Positions 13,075 to 18,251 of a stretch of DNA of 18,251 nt are shown here, piece after piece. The notes under the pieces were generated by a model. That model saw only the letters and a list, made by a program, of their open reading frames with translations, did not search any database and was not told the origin of the DNA. Both the position numbers and the translations under genes were made by a program. The DNA is from an uncultured Bacilli bacterium (lineage in GTDB: Bacteria; Bacillota_I; Bacilli_A; RF39; UBA660): contig CANQAF010000025.1 of the NCBI GenBank assembly GCA_947588975.1, forward strand, positions 1 to 18,251, read 5' to 3'. Every line of letters begins with the position of its first letter. The stretch's first letter is position 1.

Positions 13075-14403
13075 GTGGAAAGAAGATTTCAAGAAGAATT
13101 TGACATTAGAGTTGAAAATCCTAATATGCAGGAAATGCGCGATTATGATGCATTCCCTAATAAAGGATTATTAGAAGAATTACGCAATAAAATTATACAA
13201 AACTTGATTGACCATAATATTACTACAACAGGTACGATGGACGAATTTGTAAAATCGGAAATTAATAAAACTATTGAAGGCTATGATTTAACAAATGTAG
13301 AACGTAATTATATCTATAATTTGATTGATAATGAAATCAGTGGCTATGGGCCTTTAACAGAATTATTAGATGATAAACAAATTACAGAAATTATGGTTAA
13401 TGGAACCAATGAAATTTATATTGAATTAGATGGACAAGTGATCAAAGATGATAGTGTTTCATTTATTAACGATGATCATATTATTCGTACAATTCAGCGT
13501 ATGATTCAACCGATTGGTAGAACGATTGATACAGCAAATCCAATGGTCGATGCTCGTCTTGCGGATGGATCTCGTTTGAATGCAGTTATTCCACCGCTTT
13601 CTTTAAAAGGACCTGTTCTCACTATTCGTAAATTTAAAGAAGAACTTGCTAATATTGATGATTTCTTACGTAGTGGTGCTTTAACTCCATATATGGCACG
13701 TTTCTTAGAAGCATGTGTACAAGCAAAATTAAATATTATCATCTGTGGTGGAACAGGTGGTGGTAAAACTACTTTGCTTAACGTTTTATCTTCTTTTATC
13801 GGGAAAAATGAACGTATTATTACTATTGAAGACGCTGCTGAATTAAAGTTAGAGCAGGAGCATGTCATTTCATTGGAAACACGTCTTACCAATTATGAAG
13901 GACAAGGAGAAGTTACCATTCGTGATTTGGTTTTAAATTCTTTGCGTATGAGACCTGATCGTATTATTGTTGGAGAAGTACGTGGAAAAGAAGCATTCGA
14001 TATGCTACAGGCTATGAATACTGGGCATAACGGTAGCTTGACAACTATGCACGCCAATTCTCCTGTAGATGCTTTAAATCGTTTAGAAACTATGATTTTG
14101 ATGGCAGGAATGGAAATTCCAGTTAAAGCAATTCGCGAATATATAGAAAATGCAATTGATATTGTCATTCATATTCAAAGACTATCTGATGGAAAGCGAA
14201 AAATTACAAGCATTTGTGAGGTTACTGGGTTTGATCAAGATAGTATCATTGTAAAAGAAATTTTCTCATTTATTCAAACGGGAATTTTAGAAAATGGAGA
14301 AGTCATAGGAGAATTTTTATTACATGACTATGTACCAAACGTATATGAAAAAATGTTGAGTCGTGGAATTGATACCTTAAAAGATATATTTGAAAATAGG
14401 TGA
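13075..14403 (+). CDS. tadA: TadA/CpaF secretion ATPase
   Basis: A 442-residue hexameric ATPase of the type II/IV secretion superfamily that powers Tad pilus assembly and retraction at the inner membrane face. Seen: the N-terminal helical part with EISGYGPLTELLDDKQITEIMVNG, the RTIDTANPMVDARLADGSRLNAVIPP block split by family-typical turns, Walker A GGTGGGKT (225-232), the Asp box IEDAAEL, Walker B RIIVGEVRG (296-304), and the His box TGHNGSLTTMHANS. The start is the GTG at 13075 with AGGTGAGA overlapping the tadZ stop. The stop overlaps the SD of tadB, consistent with a tightly coupled operon. Confidence 0.95.
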   Translation: MERRFQEEFDIRVENPNMQEMRDYDAFPNKGLLEELRNKIIQNLIDHNITTTGTMDEFVKSEINKTIEGYDLTNVERNYIYNLIDNEISGYGPLTELLDDKQITEIMVNGTNEIYIELDGQVIKDDSVSFINDDHIIRTIQRMIQPIGRTIDTANPMVDARLADGSRLNAVIPPLSLKGPVLTIRKFKEELANIDDFLRSGALTPYMARFLEACVQAKLNIIICGGTGGGKTTLLNVLSSFIGKNERIITIEDAAELKLEQEHVISLETRLTNYEGQGEVTIRDLVLNSLRMRPDRIIVGEVRGKEAFDMLQAMNTGHNGSLTTMHANSPVDALNRLETMILMAGMEIPVKAIREYIENAIDIVIHIQRLSDGKRKITSICEVTGFDQDSIIVKEIFSFIQTGILENGEVIGEFLLHDYVPNVYEKMLSRGIDTLKDIFENR

Positions 14404-14407
14404 TAAT

Positions 14408-15925
14408 ATGAAAGATAATAATGGTTTTTCATTATATGAACAGTTAGAAGCAACCAATCAAGTACTTTCTTTTTCGTATACACCTTCGTCTTCTACTTCT
14501 CGTTATACATATAATGTGATGAAAAATGGGGAGCCATTTGAAACATATGAAGTAAGTGGAAACAAAACAAGTGAAATTTTGTTGGATGATACTGGTACTT
14601 ATCAAGTTGTTGTGACAGAATATCATGGTAGAACGATTGAAACAATAGAAAGTGGACTTTATCATATTGATATGGATAGCCCTGTAATTCATTTAAAAGA
14701 GGGAAATATACTTACTATTGAAAAACAAAAAAAAGGTACTGTAATAGATATGAATCAGTATATTGTTGCATATGATGAACAAGATGGAGATATTACAAAT
14801 CAAGTAACTTATAATGCATCTGATATTGATCTTTTGCATACTGGTACACGACAAATTGTGTATACAGTGGCAGATCAAGCTGGAAATACTACAACCCAAA
14901 CAATTTCTCTTAACATAGTAAAAAATCAACAATTACCACTTTTTATGATTCAATTGACAGTCGTGATTGGAATCTTATTATTGATTTTTTGGTGGGTTCG
15001 TTATCAACGTAGTCTTCGTTTAGAACGTAGACTTTCGCCTTATAGTATTCGTGGTTTAAAAGATCATTCTATTTCCATTGTAGAAAAGGTAATTCAATTT
15101 TGTCATAAAACAAATATGACTGTTTCCAACTTATTACAAAAGTCAGTATTTTTACAAAAATATAGTAAACATTATGATAAATATATTCCATTATATCGTC
15201 CATTTTATCAAAGTGGTATGGATGCGGTTGCAACAAAGTTACTTTCTGGAATTGGGTTTATTTTCATTGCAATTTTTACAATGGCATTTGAGCGACATGT
15301 ATTTGTAAGTTATGAATTACTATTACCATTTATTTTTGGATTCTATTTACCAGATTTACTTTATTTTTCTAAGTATAAACTCTATCGTAATCAATTGGAA
15401 AACGATTTATTACAGGCAATTATCATTATGAATAATGCTTTTAAATCGGGAAGAAGTATTACACAGGCAATTGATTTAGTTACAAAAGAATTAAATGGCC
15501 CTATTGCTGAGGAATTTAAAAAAATGTTATTGGAATTGTCATTTGGAATTTCGATAGAAGAAACATTTAAACGTTTTTCAAAACGTATTCAACTAGAAGA
15601 AGTTACTTATTTAACTGCTTCTTTGTCCATTTTAAATCGAACAGGTGGAAATATTATAAAAGTATTTACATCTATTGAACGTTCTTTATTCAATAAGAAA
15701 AAATTAAGATTAGAATTAGCGTCTTTAACAGGAAGTTCTAAAATTATTGTTTATGTTTTATTCTTAGTACCACCATTATTTATTTTATTCATTAGTTTAT
15801 TAAATCCAAGTTATTTTACTGCAATGTATTCTACACCAATAGGGTTACTATTATGTGGAATTATATTATTCATTTATATTGGATATATTATTGTAGTTCG
15901 TAAAGTCATGAAAGTAAGGATGTGA
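14408..15925 (+). CDS. tadB: TadB-like platform protein with N-terminal Ig-like region
   Basis: A 505-residue inner-membrane platform protein. Residues 333-460 form the T2SSF domain (ENDLLQAIIIMNNAFKSGRS, LELSFGISIEETF, ASLSILNRTGGNI) with flanking membrane helices (about 278-316, 445-466, 475-497). Unusually, residues 1-175 come before the first helix (176-197) and look like two Ig-type modules: one around 20-88 and a second around 90-172 with VAYDEQDGDITNQVTY and VYTVADQAGNT, as in bacterial Ig-like (DUF5011-type) repeats. No signal peptide is present, and the RYQR/RLERR cluster after the helix predicts N-outside. AGGTGAT precedes the ATG at 14408. Typical TadB is about 300 residues and lacks this region. 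Confidence 0.88.
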   Translation: MKDNNGFSLYEQLEATNQVLSFSYTPSSSTSRYTYNVMKNGEPFETYEVSGNKTSEILLDDTGTYQVVVTEYHGRTIETIESGLYHIDMDSPVIHLKEGNILTIEKQKKGTVIDMNQYIVAYDEQDGDITNQVTYNASDIDLLHTGTRQIVYTVADQAGNTTTQTISLNIVKNQQLPLFMIQLTVVIGILLLIFWWVRYQRSLRLERRLSPYSIRGLKDHSISIVEKVIQFCHKTNMTVSNLLQKSVFLQKYSKHYDKYIPLYRPFYQSGMDAVATKLLSGIGFIFIAIFTMAFERHVFVSYELLLPFIFGFYLPDLLYFSKYKLYRNQLENDLLQAIIIMNNAFKSGRSITQAIDLVTKELNGPIAEEFKKMLLELSFGISIEETFKRFSKRIQLEEVTYLTASLSILNRTGGNIIKVFTSIERSLFNKKKLRLELASLTGSSKIIVYVLFLVPPLFILFISLLNPSYFTAMYSTPIGLLLCGIILFIYIGYIIVVRKVMKVRM

Positions 15926-15929
15926 AAAA

Positions 15930-16625
15930 ATGAACCATAATTTAACACGTCGTATTTATTCTGATCAAGAAATTGAGAAAGTAGAATCTCAACTGTTATT
16001 GCTTGGAGATGAAGTAAAATATGATGCAATTACATATATGAATATTCGTATTTTGACATCTATTCTAGTATTTATATTGTCACTTTCGACGATTCAGATG
16101 GGATATTTATTTGCACCTTTAATTACTATTTTGTATTATTATTTGTTTGGTTATATGACTTTAGTTCGTCCAAGGAAAATAAGAACACAAAAATTAGATA
16201 GAGAAGCGTTGCATTTTTTTGAAATTTTAACGCTTACATTAGAATCTGGAAGAAACTTAGAAAGCGCATTAGAAATGACAGTATTTAATGTAGATTCTGA
16301 AATTTCTCGAGAATTTAAAAAAACATTGTTTGAAATTAAATTTGGAAAATCATTAATGGAAGCATTAGAAGATATGAAAAAAAGAATTCCATCTGAAACA
16401 ATAAATAATATTATTTTAAATATTACACAAACAAGTGTATTTGGAAATAGTATTATTGATACAATGTATAATCAAATTGATTTTTTACGCGATAAGCAAA
16501 TTTTGGCGATAAAAGGCGAAATGGCTAAAATACCAAACAAAATTAGCATTATTTCTGTTTTATTTATAGTACCACTTATTTTATTATTAATATTAGGTCC
16601 ATTTATAATTAATTTATTGGTATAG
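15930..16625 (+). CDS. tadC: TadC-like platform protein (T2SSF domain)
   Basis: The second platform protein, 231 residues. Two helices around 40-80 (ILTSILVFILSLSTIQMGYLF and the following segment), then the cytoplasmic T2SSF domain: ALHFFEILTLTLESGRNLESALEMT, SREFKKTLFEIKFGKSLMEALEDM, NIILNITQTSVFGNSI, and a C-terminal helix IISVLFIVPLILLLILGPFIINLLV. TadB and TadC together are thought to form the base on which TadA works. Slightly short, with only three clear helices. AAGGA precedes the ATG; the tadB stop is 4 nt upstream. Confidence 0.92.
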   Translation: MNHNLTRRIYSDQEIEKVESQLLLLGDEVKYDAITYMNIRILTSILVFILSLSTIQMGYLFAPLITILYYYLFGYMTLVRPRKIRTQKLDREALHFFEILTLTLESGRNLESALEMTVFNVDSEISREFKKTLFEIKFGKSLMEALEDMKKRIPSETINNIILNITQTSVFGNSIIDTMYNQIDFLRDKQILAIKGEMAKIPNKISIISVLFIVPLILLLILGPFIINLLV

Positions 16626-16637
16626 GGGAGGGAAATT

Positions 16638-17957
16638 ATGTATCATTTTATTGGAATCAAAGGGTCTGGAATGAGTGCTCTTGCACAAATTATGCATGAA
16701 TTAGGCTATGAAGTACAAGGTAGTGATGTAGAAGAAACATTGTTTACAGAAAAAGGGTTACATGAATTAGGAATTCCAATTTTGCCATTTTCAGAAAATA
16801 ATATACAAGAAGGTATGAAAATTATCCGCGGTGCATCTTTTGGAGATGATCATCCTGAAGTAGCACGTGCAATTGATATGAATTTACCAGTATATACGTA
16901 TTCTGAAATGGTCGGTAATTTAACAAAAAAATTTAAAACGATCTGTGTTGCTGGATGTCATGGAAAAACAACGACATCTGCTATGTTATCGCATGTGATG
17001 AGTGAGTTAAAGGGAGCAAATTATTTAATTGGTGATGGAACTGGTTTTGCATCACCTGATAATGAATATTTTGTACTAGAATCTTGTGAATATCGTAGAC
17101 ATTTTTTAGAGTATACACCAACATATGCAATTATTACAAATATCGATTTAGATCATGTTGATTATTTTAAAGATATCAATGATGTGATTGATGCCTACCA
17201 GTCTTATGCAAATAAAGCTGAAAAGATGGTAATTGCATGCGGAGACGATCCTTATACACATTCATTAGAGATCCATCCACCTATTTTCTATTATGGGCTA
17301 GATGACGACAATGATATTATTGCAAATAATGTTGAGTATAAAGAAGATGGTACTAGTTTTGAAGTAACAATTGAAGGTAATTATTATGGCTTTTTTGATC
17401 TACCAATTTATGGAAAACATATGCTATTAGATGCCCTTGCTGTGATTGCTACATGTTATTATGAACGTTTAGAAGCAAAAGAAGTCGCAAAAGCATTTAA
17501 AACATTTGTAGGCGCTCGTAGAAGATTTTCTGAAACAGTTGTAGGAGATACAATCATTATAGATGATTATGCACATCATCCAAATGAAGTAAAAGCTACT
17601 ATTAAAGCTGTAAAACAAAAATATCCAAATAAGCAGATTATTACTGTTTTTCAACCACATACATTTTCTCGTACCCAAGAATTTGCAGAAGATTTAGCTT
17701 CAGCAATGAATATTGCAGATTATTCTTATGTTTTAGAAATTCATCCTGCACGTGAAAAACAAGAAGATTTTGAGGGAGTAACAAGTCAATTAATTATTGA
17801 AAAGTTAACACATGGTTCAGAAATTAACATGAAAGATGCTCAACGTCTTGTTGCACATCAAGGCTCTGTTATATTATTCATGAGTCCTAATGATTTACAT
17901 GTATTAGAGGATGATTTGATTCATTTGTTAGAAGAGCAAATAAACTGTCAAGAATAA
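16638..17957 (+). CDS. murC: UDP-N-acetylmuramate--L-alanine ligase
   Basis: Adds L-Ala to UDP-MurNAc in the cytoplasm, the first peptide step of peptidoglycan synthesis, using ATP. 439 residues, normal for MurC. The N-terminal Rossmann-like domain opens YHFIGIKGSGMSALAQIMHELGY with GSD (28-30); the ATP loop GCHGKTTTS is at 106-114; NIDLDHVDYF and the later GARRRFSE and DDYAHHPNEVKATI are Mur-ligase signatures; FQPHTFSRT is in the C-terminal domain. The Bacillus-type MurC start supports the ATG at 16638 behind GGGGAGGG. It follows tadC by 12 nt with no terminator, so an essential wall gene appears to be transcribed with the pilus operon unless a promoter lies within tadC. Confidence 0.96.
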   Translation: MYHFIGIKGSGMSALAQIMHELGYEVQGSDVEETLFTEKGLHELGIPILPFSENNIQEGMKIIRGASFGDDHPEVARAIDMNLPVYTYSEMVGNLTKKFKTICVAGCHGKTTTSAMLSHVMSELKGANYLIGDGTGFASPDNEYFVLESCEYRRHFLEYTPTYAIITNIDLDHVDYFKDINDVIDAYQSYANKAEKMVIACGDDPYTHSLEIHPPIFYYGLDDDNDIIANNVEYKEDGTSFEVTIEGNYYGFFDLPIYGKHMLLDALAVIATCYYERLEAKEVAKAFKTFVGARRRFSETVVGDTIIIDDYAHHPNEVKATIKAVKQKYPNKQIITVFQPHTFSRTQEFAEDLASAMNIADYSYVLEIHPAREKQEDFEGVTSQLIIEKLTHGSEINMKDAQRLVAHQGSVILFMSPNDLHVLEDDLIHLLEEQINCQE

Positions 17958-18003
17958 AACTGCAACATACAAACTGTTTAAATAAAAATAAATTATATAC
18001 ATT

Positions 18004-18030
18004 GAAGCTTGCAATTAAGCTTCTTTTTTT
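18004..18030 (+). terminator. Terminator after murC
   Basis: GAAGCTT (18004-18010), loop GCAATT, AAGCTTC (18017-18023), seven T. It closes the tad-murC operon. Confidence 0.85.
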
Positions 18031-18038
18031 GTTATAAT
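18009..18038 (+). promoter_or_regulatory. Promoter of the pilin-like gene, nested in the terminator
   Basis: TATAAT (18033-18038) with an extended TGT; TTGCAA at 18009-18014 is a possible -35 with an 18-bp spacer, and it lies in the terminator stem and loop. Confidence 0.6.
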
Positions 18039-18087
18039 AAAATAGAGGAAAATATGAGAGGATATTTTGGTAAGTAAGGAGAATAAA

Positions 18088-18251
18088 ATGAAGAAAAAAG
18101 GATTTACATTAATTGAATTGTTAGGGGTAATCATCGTTATTTCTTTAATAGGATTGATTGTGGTTCCTGTTGTAACAAATAGTATTGAAAAGGCTAGACG
18201 TGGTGCATTTGAAGATAATGTTTATGAAGCATTTTCTCAAATACAATATTA
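18088..18251 (+). CDS. Type IV pilin-like (pseudopilin) protein, cut by window end
   Basis: The 54 complete residues visible begin MKKKGFTLIELLGVI: basic leader, prepilin-peptidase Gly, then FTLIE with Glu5. The hydrophobic helix continues through VVPVVTNSI, and SIEKARRGAFEDNVYEAF is the amphipathic second half of a class IVa pilin helix. This class is distinct from the Flp/TadE proteins upstream, so it belongs to a second filament system (type IV or competence-like) or is a stand-alone pseudopilin. AAGGAG lies ahead of the ATG. The 3' end is outside the window. Confidence 0.88.
   Translation, partial: MKKKGFTLIELLGVIIVISLIGLIVVPVVTNSIEKARRGAFEDNVYEAFSQIQY

Noticed and set aside
13506..14168. 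Long minus-strand ORFs inside tadA
   Set aside because: tadA is unambiguous on the plus strand; the antisense frames have no SD, promoter or family motifs.

Overview
The window is AT-rich bacterial DNA. Its strong AGGAGG-type ribosome binding sites, TTGACA/TATAAT promoters, use of TGA as a stop, a Gram-positive style lipoprotein and a MurC ligase point to a walled, low-GC member of the Bacillota. A gut-type Bacilli lineage is plausible, but the sequence alone does not settle the genus.

Layout. (1) 1-1925: a promoter, a GT2 glycosyltransferase overlapping a VanZ-like membrane protein, a terminator, and a stand-alone Smr-domain protein. (2) 1922-5722: a surface-protein module. Tandem promoters drive a single-pass membrane protein with a KQPEP spacer (2081-3418) and a large putative lipoprotein (3449-5206). 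Then comes a small unknown gene with its own promoter and terminator (5303-5722). (3) 5745-8420: an accessory region. Three minus-strand genes (GNAT acetyltransferase, two unknowns) are each followed at the 3' end by a long shared repeat; two copies are 111 bp long and differ at only 5 positions. Next to them, on the plus strand, is a likely type I toxin-antitoxin locus: a 25-residue hydrophobic peptide, an SD-sequestering hairpin, 5'-3' mRNA pairing and an antisense RNA promoter. The block abuts the 3' end of a tRNA-Leu gene, and every repeat ends in the GCACCAG found at that tRNA end. (4) 8421-8634: tRNA-Leu(TAG) and a CAT-anticodon tRNA, probably Ile2, on the minus strand. (5) 8710-10899: cysS and a YugP-like membrane metallopeptidase. 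(6) 10898-16625: a compact Gram-positive Tad (Flp) pilus locus: DUF192 protein (minus), Flp pilin, TadE-like, TadG-like, TadZ, TadA, TadB carrying an N-terminal Ig-like region, and TadC. (7) 16638-18251: murC, placed 12 nt behind tadC, a terminator, and the start of a type IV pilin-like gene cut by the window edge.

How the parts work together. The tad genes should form one assembly machine: TadA ATPase, TadB/TadC platform, TadZ localisation factor, Flp as major subunit, TadE/TadG as minor pilins. No prepilin peptidase is in the window. The accessory block is the most unusual part. Its same-orientation small ORFs, one repeat per ORF, cassette-sized spacing (621 and 786 bp) and adjacent addiction module look like an integron-type cassette array without an integrase, or serial small insertions at a tRNA-Leu end. 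No recombinase gene is visible, so the mechanism is inferred.
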